A stretch of DNA of 64,000 nt, from the NCBI RefSeq assembly GCF_900156825.1, contig NZ_FTOV01000006.1, forward strand, positions 1 through 64,000, written 5' to 3'. Origin of the DNA: Chryseobacterium gambrini (lineage in GTDB: Bacteria > Bacteroidota > Bacteroidia > Flavobacteriales > Weeksellaceae). The translations under genes were made by a program, and so were the position numbers. Positions 36,052-44,805 of this stretch are shown here, piece after piece. The notes beneath the pieces were generated by a model. That model had not been told where the DNA came from and did no database searches. It saw only the letters and a list, made by a program, of their open reading frames with translations. Every line of letters starts with the position of its first letter. Position 1 is the first letter of the stretch.

Positions 36052-36154
36052 CTTTAGTGGTTATTAGTTTAAGATTATTTTTATAAAAAGTTTTTATAGA
36101 ATCAAATATACAAATAAGTGTTTAATCTGATTAAAAAAAGTATTAATTGAAATT

Positions 36155-37069
36155 CTAATTAAACGCCCTCCTAAACTCCCCCGGAGACTGATTCGTCTTC
36201 TGCTTAAATAACTTACTAAACGACTGCGGATGTTCAAAACCCAGTTCAAACGCAATTTCACTTACGGATAAATTCGTTGTACTAAGACGTTCCTTTGCGA
36301 GAGCAATCAGCTTATTCTGTATGTGTTGCTGCGTGTTCTGCTGCGTATGGATGCGTAATTAACTTCCCAGATAATTCGGTGAAATATTCAGTTGTTCGGC
36401 GATGGTTTTCACAGAAGGAATACCATGTTCTAGAAGATTTCCGCTGTTAAAATACTGCGAAAGAACTTCCTCAAATTTATCCAGCAATTCGTGACTCGAT
36501 TTTTTTCTGGTCAAAAACTGTCTTTCGTAAAAACGTTCAGAATAGATTAAAAATAATTCCAGTTGCGCAAAAATAAGCTCCTGCGTGAATTTATCAATAT
36601 TTGTCTGGTACTCCTTTTCAATGTTTTTAAACAGATCCACAATAATTTTTTCTTCCTTATCCGACAGAAAAAGCGCTTCATTGATCTGATAACTGAAAAA
36701 TTCGTAGGATTTCATTTTTTTGATGATCGAAGTTCCCCAAAGAAAATCAGGATGAATCAGCAAAAGATATCCGGTCGGTTCAAACTCAACATCTGGCTTC
36801 ATCTCAATTCTTAGAAACTGCATCGGCGAAACAAAACACAACACGCCTGAATCAAAATCATATTCCTGCTGACCGTAATTAAACTTCGCGTTTACATTCC
36901 TTTTCAGCCCCACCGAATAAAAATTCTGGGTCCATTTCAGTTCCGTATCATTTACAGGATAGCGAACCTTGCTGTAATCAATCAAGCTGATCAGCGGATG
37001 ATCCGGATTAGGCAGATTACAGAAAGCATGAAAATCGGAGATCGAATGAAAACGGAAGGTCTCATTCAT
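36155..37069 (-). pseudogene. AraC family regulator interrupted by an in-frame stop
   Basis: A 304-codon reading frame for an AraC-type regulator: a cupin-like sensor region (residues 1-190) and a DNA-binding domain. The frame carries a TAA at 36359-36361, just inside the first helix-turn-helix (…LNISPNYLGS, stop). Downstream the same frame continues without shift into the missing half, ending with NLSVSEIAFELGFEHPQSFS and KLFKQKTNQSPGEFRRAFN. One base change (TTA to TAA) would explain it. A protein ending there could not bind DNA normally. The start at 37069 (MNETFRFHS) is chosen over one at 37150. It lies downstream of an SDR on the same strand, a typical regulator-enzyme pair. Confidence 0.82.
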
Positions 37070-37333
37070 AATAACGAAGTTAATTGTTTTTAATGATTTT
37101 TTATGAAATATATGTTCTTTTGTCTTGAAACAAAAGAACCAAAAATTCAAGACTTGGAACCTTTCACTAAAAATTTAAATTTAATCCTAAAATTCCCAAA
37201 ACTCGCGCGGATTAATATTGATGTTTCGGTTCAAAATAGTACCCGCGCTCAAACAGTGGAAATTTTTTAACGGATTAAATTTAAATTTTCTTAACGCTTC
37301 AGTTTCCTATGTCGTCAGCTAAAATGAAAATAA

Positions 37334-38173
37334 TTAAATTCCAGTAGAATTTGCTAAAACCTCCCATTTCTTCGCTTCCCCGGTAATCGCATCTACTTTA
37401 TTGGTAAGAAATTCCATAGTTCCTACGCCTAAAAGGAAATGAACCGGCGGATTTTCCTCTTTGCTCAGCTGAATCAGAACATCTGCTGCTTTTACAGGAT
37501 CATTCGGCTGGTTTCCGTTGATTTCGTCAAGATGTGCCTGTTCCGAACTTCTTGCCGCTTCATACGCCTGAATAGGATTTGCCGGAGTTTTTACCGAATC
37601 TTTAGCCAAAAAATCTGTACGGAAATATCCCGGATAAACTACCGTTGCATGAATTCCGAAATCTTTCGCTTCTTCAGCCAAAGCTTCCGTAAATCCTGCC
37701 ACAGCAAATTTAGTAGAGCAGTAAATTCCCCAACCCGGAAAATTTCCCGAAAAACCTCCGATGGACGAAATATTGAAAATATTTCCCGATTTCTGCTCAC
37801 GAAGATAAGGCATTGCATTTCTGATGACGTTTAAAGTTCCGAAAACATTCACCGCATAATTTTCCCTTGCTTCCTCATCCGTAAGTTCTTCCAGCGTTCC
37901 GATCTGTCCGTATCCTGCATTATTAACCACAACGTTAATCTGTCCGAAATGCTCTGTGGTTTTTGCAATGGCAGATTTTACATCATTATTGTCCGTAATA
38001 TTTACACTTAAGGGCAGAAAGTTTTCCGAAGCCTCTCCGAAAGCAGAAATTAAAGAATTTACAGTGCGGCTTGTTGCAGCCACCTGAAATCCTTCGGATA
38101 ATAATTTTTTAACCAGTTCAAATCCTAAACCTTTTGACGCTCCCGTTACGAACCATACTTTTTTTGTTTCCAT
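37334..38173 (-). CDS. SDR family oxidoreductase
   Basis: A 279-residue classical short-chain dehydrogenase/reductase. The cofactor motif TGASKGLGFE is at 10-19, NNAG follows strand 4 near residue 85, and the catalytic Tyr-x-x-x-Lys is in YCSTKFA near 152-156, preceded by the conserved Ser in ISSIGG. The arginine pattern after strand 2 (TSRTVNSL) suggests NADP(H). The substrate is unknown. The start at 38173 (METKKVWF) is preferred to an upstream in-frame ATG. The broken AraC regulator is 265 bp downstream and probably once controlled it. Confidence 0.9.
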   Translation of the reverse strand: METKKVWFVTGASKGLGFELVKKLLSEGFQVAATSRTVNSLISAFGEASENFLPLSVNITDNNDVKSAIAKTTEHFGQINVVVNNAGYGQIGTLEELTDEEARENYAVNVFGTLNVIRNAMPYLREQKSGNIFNISSIGGFSGNFPGWGIYCSTKFAVAGFTEALAEEAKDFGIHATVVYPGYFRTDFLAKDSVKTPANPIQAYEAARSSEQAHLDEINGNQPNDPVKAADVLIQLSKEENPPVHFLLGVGTMEFLTNKVDAITGEAKKWEVLANSTGI

Positions 38174-38612
38174 TTTTAAATGTTTTATTGTTTTTAATTG
38201 ATGGTACAAAGATGGAAAGTTGTGCAGTGGGAAATGTAGCCGAATCGGGAAAGAATGTATTCAGATCGTGAATGATATAAAAACAAAAAAGAGAAACGGG
38301 AAAGTTTCTCTTTAATATACTAATCTTGAGTTCAATTAAATACGGTCTCTTCCTAAGGCGCATAGATTTTATCTGCGATAAAATTAAGCATCAATCTTTA
38401 TTGAAAATCTTTGATTTTCTTGCGCCTTAAAGATTTGAGATTAATAAAAATCTTGCGTCTTTGAGTTTTCCAACAAGAATATTTTATTTTTTAAAAGTTT
38501 AAACAAATTCAATTAAAAAAAACAATTAGCTTTAGCCAAAAACTTATACTAAATTTCGGTTAAAATTAATTTTCAATCTTCTAACATCAAACTTACTTTA
38601 ATTAAGATAAAA
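38174..38612. repeat. Repeat-rich gap with GCGCCTT hairpin and GGCTTTAGCC element
   Basis: Holds an inverted repeat AAGGCGCA (38355) with TGCGCCTT (38421) enclosing AAATCTTTGATTTTC, then at 38515-38575 a degenerate two-hairpin element (TAGCTTTAGCCAAAA, CTAAATTTCGGTTAAA) like those at 10.9-11.2 kb. No gene is supported. Confidence 0.55.
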
Positions 38613-39434
38613 TCAATCTTCCAAAACAGGAATAATATGTTCCCAATTCAGTTGTCGGGCAAAGTCCAAAGCTGTTTTTCCGGATTTTGTCTTTAAATTT
38701 TTATCACCTCCTGCTGCAAGAATCACTTCCACAGAACTTAGATTTCCGGCAATCGTTTCCGCATGAAGCATAGAATAGCCGTTAATATCCTGACCTGTAA
38801 TCTCATCCGGATTTTCGCTGACGAATTTTACCAGCTCTTCCTTCATATTTCTGCTCATCGGATGCTCCACAAGATTTTCAGGATGCTCTTTCTGTTCATA
38901 AACGATTTCAATATCATTAAAATCTCCGAAATCCATTTGCCATGCATTATCGTGTGCTTTTCTTTCCGCCGGAGACATATCCGAACGCATTTTCTGGATC
39001 GTAAATCCGCCATAAGCTTTCGGAGGAAGAGACTCTGAAGAAGATGAAAACAGTTTTGAAAGTCCTTTCGTTTTTTTTGCGCGTTGCGGCATGGCAAAAA
39101 GCCAGTCGCTGATTTCGTTTACAGGAATTTCCACATAATCTCCGACTTCAACATTGGTGAGTTTATTCGGTTTGTTGATGAGGTAGCCTTTGATAAGATC
39201 GCCATCGAAATGGATGTCATTGATCCACATATGTTCTACAATAGGTGAGTCTGAAGAAGGATCTTCCTGAGAAAAAGCTACTTTCACACATGAAACACTC
39301 AGTGCCGGAATAATTCTTCTGTATTCCCAAGATTGCTCTCTCCAGAAATATTTAAAGGTTTCCTGCGCTTTTTTATAAGCTTTAGACATTTCAGGATCTG
39401 CTGCGTCTGCGAAAAATATTTTATTTTCTGACAT
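38613..39434 (-). CDS. DUF2314 protein with C-terminal ankyrin repeats
   Basis: A 273-residue cytoplasmic protein joining two modules. Residues about 15-185 match DUF2314 (YegJ-like): the segment VKVAFSQED, then VEHMWINDIHFDGDLIKGYLINKP and VGDYVEIPVNEISDWLF. Residues about 205-273 form two ankyrin-type repeats (DINGYSMLHAETIAGNLSSVEV, then KTKSGKTALDFARQLNWEHI). The function is unknown; in this family the ankyrins probably bind a partner. It appears monocistronic and is flanked by repeat-rich DNA. Confidence 0.78.
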   Translation of the reverse strand: MSENKIFFADAADPEMSKAYKKAQETFKYFWREQSWEYRRIIPALSVSCVKVAFSQEDPSSDSPIVEHMWINDIHFDGDLIKGYLINKPNKLTNVEVGDYVEIPVNEISDWLFAMPQRAKKTKGLSKLFSSSSESLPPKAYGGFTIQKMRSDMSPAERKAHDNAWQMDFGDFNDIEIVYEQKEHPENLVEHPMSRNMKEELVKFVSENPDEITGQDINGYSMLHAETIAGNLSSVEVILAAGGDKNLKTKSGKTALDFARQLNWEHIIPVLED

Positions 39435-39540
39435 TTTGTTTTAATTATTAGTTTTTATTTTGCTGAAAATTTATTCTGTTATTTTTATTTTGACCAAAAT
39501 ACAGAAAAATATAAGAACAGAAGGTTGAATTTTATACAAA

Positions 39541-39725
39541 TCTGTTTAAACTTTTTATTTAACCGCAAAAGCCGCAAAAGATGAAGTAAACGTCTATTTA
39601 AAGTTGTGATTATAAATAAGAAGATAACAACAGTTTTTAAAAATCTTTGATTTTTATTCTTTTAAGCGCTTTGATTATTCTTGAAATTCGCTTTATCATT
39701 ATCTTTTGCATTTTTTGCGGTTAAT
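39541..39725. repeat. MITE-like AACCGCAAAAG inverted-repeat element, copy 1
   Basis: Starts TCTGTTTAAACTTTTT then AACCGCAAAAG and CGCAAAAGATG, and ends ATCTTTTGC then TTTTTTGCGGTTAA, so the ends are inverted repeats about 165 bp apart. A related element with the same first 16 bases lies at 59230-59410. It is non-coding. Confidence 0.65.
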
Positions 39726-39836
39726 TCTGAAATTAGTTTAATCACAAGTTTAAAAATATTTAAGCGGTTTCCGATCCTGATTTGAATTAAAAATTCACGA
39801 TTCATCTTCTAGACACAAAATTAAACTTGAAATCTG

Positions 39837-40040
39837 TTTTCAAGCTTCGAACAGCAAATTTCATTTGCCTTTGCCTTCTCAAAATTGTATTGGTAAAAAT
39901 AATCTTTGCGTTTAAAAAAAATCCAAATTGAGAAAAGTCCTTAAATTTTTCTTTTGTTACCGCATTTAGGACAGAATGTAGCGGTTCCCGTTCGGTAAGG
40001 TTGGTAAGGTTTTCCGCATATAAGCTAATTTTAAATTAAT
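39837..40040 (-). pseudogene. Duplicated 3' end of the zinc-ribbon gene
   Basis: This stretch repeats the sequence around 40047-40225: TTTTCAAGCTTCG, then CATTTGCCTTTGCCTTCTC and, at 39942-40018, a degraded copy of the last zinc-ribbon codons of the neighbouring gene (antisense of a CPKCG-like end) followed by GTAAGGTTTTCCGCA. The copy has a substituted codon and a small internal duplication (GGTAAGGTTGGTAAGG) and no start, so it is a remnant from a tandem duplication of about 209 bp. Confidence 0.7.
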
Positions 40041-40150
40041 ACGATCTGTTTTCAAGCTTCGCGCGGCAAATTCATTTGCCTTTGCCTTCTCAAAATTATA
40101 CTTATGAAAATATAATCTTTGCGTTAAAAAAATCAAATTGAATAAAATCC

Positions 40151-40465
40151 TTAAATTTTTCTTTTGTTACCGCATTTCGGACAGAATGTAGCGGTTTCCG
40201 TCCGGTAAGGTTTTCCGCAGTTTTCACAGTCAGGACCATACATATCAATGAAATGATGCATGATGGCATTAGGATTTGTTTCTTGAAAACGGGTTAAATT
40301 ATTGTAATAATCCAGCAGTTTTTTGAAATTTTCGTTTAAAGGCGTTTTTCTGGCTGTTTTAACTTCCTGAAATCCTTCAGCTAATAATTTCGAAGCGATT
40401 TTTCCCTCTTCCTCATCAAGCATGGGAACATCCATTCTGCACCTCCAGCAATATCTTATTTTCAT
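40151..40465 (-). CDS. Zinc-ribbon protein of unknown function
   Basis: A 104-residue cytoplasmic protein with cysteine pairs at both ends: YCWRC (residues 5-9) at the N-terminus and CENCG / CPKCGNKRKI at the C-terminus, which should bind one or two zinc ions. The middle (MLDEEEGKIASKLL, LLDYYNNLTRFQETNP) is helical. Similar short proteins occur widely in flavobacteria without known role. It lies 30 bp from the upstream DUF4268 gene on the same strand, so the two are probably co-transcribed. Its 3' end is duplicated just downstream. Confidence 0.75.
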   Translation of the reverse strand: MKIRYCWRCRMDVPMLDEEEGKIASKLLAEGFQEVKTARKTPLNENFKKLLDYYNNLTRFQETNPNAIMHHFIDMYGPDCENCGKPYRTETATFCPKCGNKRKI

Positions 40466-40495
40466 GATATGTTTTTTTTCTTTAGGAACTATTCA

Positions 40496-40924
40496 CTAAA
40501 CATCCTTTATAAAATCCTCATATTCATAATAAAACCGCTCGAAGCCATCCATTTTTTCAACAAAAAATTCAAAAGCTTCCCGCCATGTATTTTTATTGAA
40601 AACAGAAATACCGTGCTTTTCAACCCAGATCCGGCTGATAACTTTTCCGTTTTCCAGCGTATAAAATTCTTCCTTGTGAAAATCGCCGATAAAATCCTTC
40701 AGAATATCTTCCAGTGACCATATTTTATTGTAGTACGCGTCTCTGAAAACTTCATCCTTCATTTCGATATCCAGAGAAACTTCCGCTTTTTTCTTATCCG
40801 CATAAAATTTAAACGACATATCCTTGATTTTGGTATCGTACAAAATCCATTTTCTTGGAAAAGACTTTCCGAAAGCCGTCCAAAACTCTTTCTTTAACTG
40901 CTGTGCTTCCTGTTTACTGAACAT
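40496..40924 (-). CDS. DUF4268 family protein
   Basis: A 142-residue protein that matches DUF4268: FWTAFGKSFPRKWILYDTKIKDMSFKF near the N-terminus and VEKHGISVFNKNTWREAFEFFVEKM near the C-terminus, with conserved Trp and acidic residues. The family is related to DNA-end/nuclease-like folds in some larger proteins, but stand-alone flavobacterial members have no known function. It is upstream of the zinc-ribbon gene and divergent from the Rrf2 regulator. Confidence 0.8.
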   Translation of the reverse strand: MFSKQEAQQLKKEFWTAFGKSFPRKWILYDTKIKDMSFKFYADKKKAEVSLDIEMKDEVFRDAYYNKIWSLEDILKDFIGDFHKEEFYTLENGKVISRIWVEKHGISVFNKNTWREAFEFFVEKMDGFERFYYEYEDFIKDV

Positions 40925-41051
40925 GAGGCAAATTTAGTGATTTTGGCTGGATGATGGAAGTTAGAATAAGGAAGTTATGCGGTCCCTGAAAACTTCCAGC
41001 CTCCATCTTCTAACTTTCATTCTCAATATTATACATATCAAACAATTTTCT

Positions 41052-41059
41052 TATTTTTG
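41052..41059 (+). promoter_or_regulatory. Candidate -7 box for Rrf2 gene (very short leader)
   Basis: TATTTTTG fits TAnnTTTG and ends only five bases before the ATG at 41065, which would make the transcript leaderless or almost so if used. Confidence 0.35.
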
Positions 41060-41064
41060 TAGTA

Positions 41065-41472
41065 ATGCTGTCTAAAAAATCTCAATACGCTTTCAAGGCA
41101 CTGTCATATCTTGTAGAAAAGAGAAATGACGGACCGATTCTTATTTCCGAAATTGCCGAACACAAGAAAATTCCTTTAAAGTTTTTGGAAAATATACTGC
41201 TTGAGCTTAAAAAAGCGGACATTCTCGATAGCAAAAAAGGAAAAGGAGGAGGCTATTTTTTCAAAGAAAATCCGGAAAATGTAAAGCTGGCGAAAATTAT
41301 TCGTCTTGTGAACGGACCCATCGCACTGCTTCCTTGTGTAAGTTTAAATTTTTACGAAAAATGCGACGACTGCAGTGAAGATCATTGCGGTCTTCACGAC
41401 GTTCTGATCGAGGTTCGCGACGCTTCTTTGAATATTCTGGAGAAGAGAACGTTAATGGATTTGGTGGATTAA
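41065..41472 (+). CDS. Rrf2 family transcription regulator
   Basis: A 135-residue winged-helix regulator: MLSKKSQYAFKALSYLVEKR at the N-terminus, a helix-turn-helix around ISEIAEHKKIPLKFLENILLEL, and the wing GKGGGYFF. Three to four cysteines in LPCVSLNFYEKCDDCSEDHCGLH (95-115) could hold an iron-sulfur cluster or respond to thiols, as in IscR, NsrR or CymR relatives. It is 89 bp upstream of cysH, so a role in controlling sulfate assimilation is likely (inference). Confidence 0.88.
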   Translation: MLSKKSQYAFKALSYLVEKRNDGPILISEIAEHKKIPLKFLENILLELKKADILDSKKGKGGGYFFKENPENVKLAKIIRLVNGPIALLPCVSLNFYEKCDDCSEDHCGLHDVLIEVRDASLNILEKRTLMDLVD

Positions 41473-41560
41473 TCAGATCCTTTTTTTAAAATAATTAGTC
41501 TACTTTTTTGGTAGGATAATAATTTTATCTGATATTTGCATTACTTCAAATGAACAAAAT

Positions 41561-42253
41561 ATGATTTCAAAAGAAGATGCAGAGTTACTGAAACAGCTTT
41601 CCGCAGAAGAGGGACTGAAATTTATTTCTTCAAAAATTTCTGAAGGGGTTGTTTTTTCCACTTCGCTCGGACAGGAAGATCAGGTAATTACAGATATGAT
41701 TTTCAAAAATCATCTGCCGGTAAAAGTGTTCACGCTTGATACAGGAAGACTTTTTTACGAGCACTACGAGTTGCTTTCCCAAAATAATTCCCGATACAAA
41801 ACAAAAACCGAAGTCTATTTTCCAGAAAGTTCAGACGTGGAAAAATATGTGAATGAAAAAGGAATCAACGCATTTTATCATTCCATAGAAAACAGAAAAG
41901 AATGCTGTTTTATCCGTAAGGTTAAACCTTTAAACCGCGCGTTGGAAAATGCAAAAGTCTGGATTACAGGATTGCGCTCCGAACAGTCTGAAAACAGAGA
42001 AAATATGCCGGTCATCGAATGGGATGAAGATCGGAAGTTATTCAAATACAATCCCTTAATTCACTGGAATTACCAGAATGTTTTAGATTATCTGAAAGAA
42101 AATAAAGTTCAGGAATTGTCTTTACACAAAAAAGGATTCATCAGTGTAGGTTGTCAACCCTGTACAAGAGCAATCGAAGAAGGAGAAAATCCGCGTGCCG
42201 GACGATGGTGGTGGGAAAGTTCACAGAAAGAATGCGGTCTGCATTCTCATTAA
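41561..42253 (+). CDS. cysH: Adenylyl-sulfate (APS/PAPS) reductase
   Basis: A 230-residue enzyme that reduces activated sulfate to sulfite with thioredoxin. The cysteine pairs of the [4Fe-4S] cluster are present, Cys115-Cys116 (ECCFIRK) and Cys198/Cys201 (GCQPC), which places it with the iron-sulfur, APS-preferring type rather than the cluster-free E. coli type. The catalytic Cys225 is in KECGLH. It heads the run cysH-cysD-cysN after an Rrf2 regulator. The ATG at 41561 follows a 90-bp leader. Confidence 0.93.
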   Translation: MISKEDAELLKQLSAEEGLKFISSKISEGVVFSTSLGQEDQVITDMIFKNHLPVKVFTLDTGRLFYEHYELLSQNNSRYKTKTEVYFPESSDVEKYVNEKGINAFYHSIENRKECCFIRKVKPLNRALENAKVWITGLRSEQSENRENMPVIEWDEDRKLFKYNPLIHWNYQNVLDYLKENKVQELSLHKKGFISVGCQPCTRAIEEGENPRAGRWWWESSQKECGLHSH

Positions 42254-42269
42254 TTCAAAAAAATAAAAA

Positions 42270-43178
42270 ATGACGACACATACGTTAGATTATCTGGAGC
42301 AGTTGGAAGCAGAAAGTATCTACATTATGAGGGAAATTGCCGCTCAGTTTGAAAAACCTGCGTTGCTTTTCAGTGGCGGAAAAGATTCTATCACTTTGGT
42401 TCATCTGGCAAAAAAAGCTTTTGCTCCGATGAAAATACCTTTTCCGTTGGTTCATATCGATACAGGACATAACTTCCCTGAAGCATTGCAGTTCAGAGAT
42501 TATTTAGCAGAAAATATCGGCGCGGAACTGATTGTAAGAAAAGTGGAAGATACCATTAAAGCTAAAAATTTAACCGAACCGAAAGGAAAATTTGCTTCCA
42601 GAAACTGGCTGCAAATCCACACTTTATTAGATACGATTGAAGAATTCGGATTCGATGCATGCATTGGCGGAGCGAGAAGAGACGAAGAAAAAGCCAGAGC
42701 CAAAGAACGTTTTTTCTCTGTGCGGGATGAATTCGGACAATGGGATCCGAAGCTGCAGCGTCCGGAATTGTGGAACATCTACAACGGAAGAATCAACAAA
42801 GGAGAAAATGTAAGAGTTTTCCCGATTTCGAACTGGACGGAGCTTGATGTCTGGAATTATATTAAAAAAGAAAATATCCAGTTGCCATCCATTTACTTCG
42901 CACATGAACGAGAGGTGATTGAATATGACGGACAGTTAATTGCCGTATCAGATTTTATTCAGATTGATGAAAATGATACGATTGTCAGTAAAAAAGTACG
43001 TTACAGAACCGTTGGAGACATGACCTGTACCGCCGCAGTAGAAAGTGCTGCCGAAACTTTGGATGAGGTTGTGAATGAAATCACGGCATCCAGAATTTCC
43101 GAGCGTGGCGAAACCCGAATCGACGATAAAGTGACGGAAGCCGCGATGGAAGACCGGAAGAAAGGAGGTTATTTTTAG
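42270..43178 (+). CDS. cysD: Sulfate adenylyltransferase subunit 2
   Basis: A 302-residue small subunit of ATP sulfurylase that makes APS from sulfate and ATP. The PP-loop SGGKDS is at 35-40, and the conserved GGARRDEEKARAKERFFS follows. It starts 16 bp after cysH; cysN follows after an unusual 269-bp low-complexity spacer, but on the same strand. Confidence 0.94.
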   Translation: MTTHTLDYLEQLEAESIYIMREIAAQFEKPALLFSGGKDSITLVHLAKKAFAPMKIPFPLVHIDTGHNFPEALQFRDYLAENIGAELIVRKVEDTIKAKNLTEPKGKFASRNWLQIHTLLDTIEEFGFDACIGGARRDEEKARAKERFFSVRDEFGQWDPKLQRPELWNIYNGRINKGENVRVFPISNWTELDVWNYIKKENIQLPSIYFAHEREVIEYDGQLIAVSDFIQIDENDTIVSKKVRYRTVGDMTCTAAVESAAETLDEVVNEITASRISERGETRIDDKVTEAAMEDRKKGGYF

Positions 43179-43447
43179 GCTGGAAGTTGGAGGCAGGAAG
43201 ATTGGAGCTAGAAGCTAGAAGATGGAAGATAGAAATTGGAGGCTGGATGTTGGAAGATGGAGGCTGGAAGCTGGACGTTTTGTAATAAGTTTTCAGTCTT
43301 AGCCTTAATCTCAACCTTTATATTTAGGCAGGAAGTTGGAAGTTGGAAGATGGAAGTCAGAAGTTTTTGTAGTAATCCTTTAGTCTTAGCCTAAACCTTA
43401 ACCTCACTCTCAACCTCACTCAATTACTCATAATTAATAAAACAAAC
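43179..43447. repeat. Purine-rich GGAAGTTGGAAGATGG low-complexity spacer
   Basis: The gap between cysD and cysN is filled by variants of GGCTGGAAGTTGGA, TTGGAAGATGGA and GGAGGCTGGA (43179-43280 and 43325-43370) and by TCTTAGCCTTAATCTCAACC-type repeats. Similar text appears at 40945-41025 and, in a different form, at 32350-32420. It is not coding and sits inside an operon. Confidence 0.65.
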
Positions 43448-44689
43448 GTGGACATATTAAGATTTATAACGGCAGGAAGCGTAGACGACGGGAAAAGTAC
43501 CCTGATCGGAAGACTTCTGTACGACAGTAAAAATATATTGATCGATCAGCTTGAAGCACTCGAAAAACAGTCAAAAAATAAAAACGAAAACGGAGTAGAC
43601 CTTGCTATTTTAACGGACGGCTTAAGAGCAGAAAGAGAGCAGGGAATTACCATCGATGTTGCGTACCGCTACTTTTCGACGCCGAAAAGAAAGTTTATTA
43701 TTGCCGATGCACCGGGACACATTCAGTATACAAGAAATATGATTACGGGAGCTTCCAATTCGCAACTTATTGTTATTCTGATTGATGCAAGACAAGGCGT
43801 GATTGAGCAAACAAGAAGACACTCCATTATTGCGTCTTTATTGAAGATGAAAAATGTGGTGGTCGCCATCAATAAAATGGATCTCGTTGAGTATTCTGAA
43901 CAAGTTTTTAAAGATATAAAAGCTCAGTATGAATTGGTTGCAGAAAAAATAGGGTTAAAAAATGTAAATTATTTCCCGATTTCGGCATTTCATGGCGACA
44001 ATATTGTTGAAAGATCAGAAAATATGACTTGGTATGAAGGTTATACGCTGTTGGATTTCCTCGAAACGGTTGAAATCGATTCAGATCAAAACTTTCAGAG
44101 TCCGAGATTTCAGGTTCAGTATGTCATTCGTCCGCAAACGGAGGATCTGCACGATTACAGAGGTTACGCAGGAGAAGTTCTTTCGGGAATTTACAAAAAA
44201 GGTGACGAAATTACCGTGCTTCCTCAGAATATTCAGACTAAAATTTCAAAAATAGAAACAGGGGGAAAAGAAGTGGAATTCGTTTTTGCCAATCAGCCCG
44301 CAGTTCTGCATGTTGAAGATGATATTGATATCAGCAGAGGCGATTTTTTAGTAAAAACCGAAAGCCTTCCGAAAGTTGAAAATGAAATTGAAGCCGTTGT
44401 CTGCTGGCTGGATAAAAAGGAATTAAACGAAGGAAACAAATATTTCATTCAGCACAAAAGCAAACTTTTAAAAGCGATTATCAAAGAAATCGAATATAAA
44501 ATAGACGTTAATACTTTAGAAAAAACGCCGGTTTCTGAAAGCATAAAATTAAACGAAGTCGTAAAAGTCCGTCTGAAAACAGCTTCACCCCTGGTTTTCG
44601 ACAGTTTTGAAGAAAGCAATGCAACAGGCAACGCCATATTGATCGACGAGACAGGCAATTCAACGGTGGGAGCTGTAATGATTTTATAA
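43448..44689 (+). CDS. cysN: Sulfate adenylyltransferase subunit 1 (GTPase)
   Basis: A 413-residue large subunit of ATP sulfurylase, an EF-Tu-like GTPase that drives APS synthesis. Walker A AGSVDDGKST is at 9-18, the DxxG motif ADAPGH near 82-87 and NKMD near 137-140. It uses a GTG start; the motif begins at the very N-terminus, so an earlier start is not needed. It lacks the C-terminal APS kinase fusion found in CysC-fused forms. A TauE/SafE permease follows. Confidence 0.94.
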   Translation: MDILRFITAGSVDDGKSTLIGRLLYDSKNILIDQLEALEKQSKNKNENGVDLAILTDGLRAEREQGITIDVAYRYFSTPKRKFIIADAPGHIQYTRNMITGASNSQLIVILIDARQGVIEQTRRHSIIASLLKMKNVVVAINKMDLVEYSEQVFKDIKAQYELVAEKIGLKNVNYFPISAFHGDNIVERSENMTWYEGYTLLDFLETVEIDSDQNFQSPRFQVQYVIRPQTEDLHDYRGYAGEVLSGIYKKGDEITVLPQNIQTKISKIETGGKEVEFVFANQPAVLHVEDDIDISRGDFLVKTESLPKVENEIEAVVCWLDKKELNEGNKYFIQHKSKLLKAIIKEIEYKIDVNTLEKTPVSESIKLNEVVKVRLKTASPLVFDSFEESNATGNAILIDETGNSTVGAVMIL

Positions 44690-44805
44690 ATTAAACATAA
44701 TCTGAACCATTGAAGAAAAATTTAAAAAGGTAAGCTGATTTAAAGTGAGTTTTCTTAGCTGTATAAATATTTCAGAGTGGTTTAAAACGATAGAAAACAG
44801 AAAAA

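Noticed and set aside
36359..37069. The shortened AraC frame as a complete gene
   Set aside because: The same frame continues past the stop into a normal AraC C-terminus, so the short form is a truncated product.
43179..43400. Possible repeat-spacer array between cysD and cysN
   Set aside because: Units vary in length and sequence and there are no unique spacers; it is low-complexity DNA.
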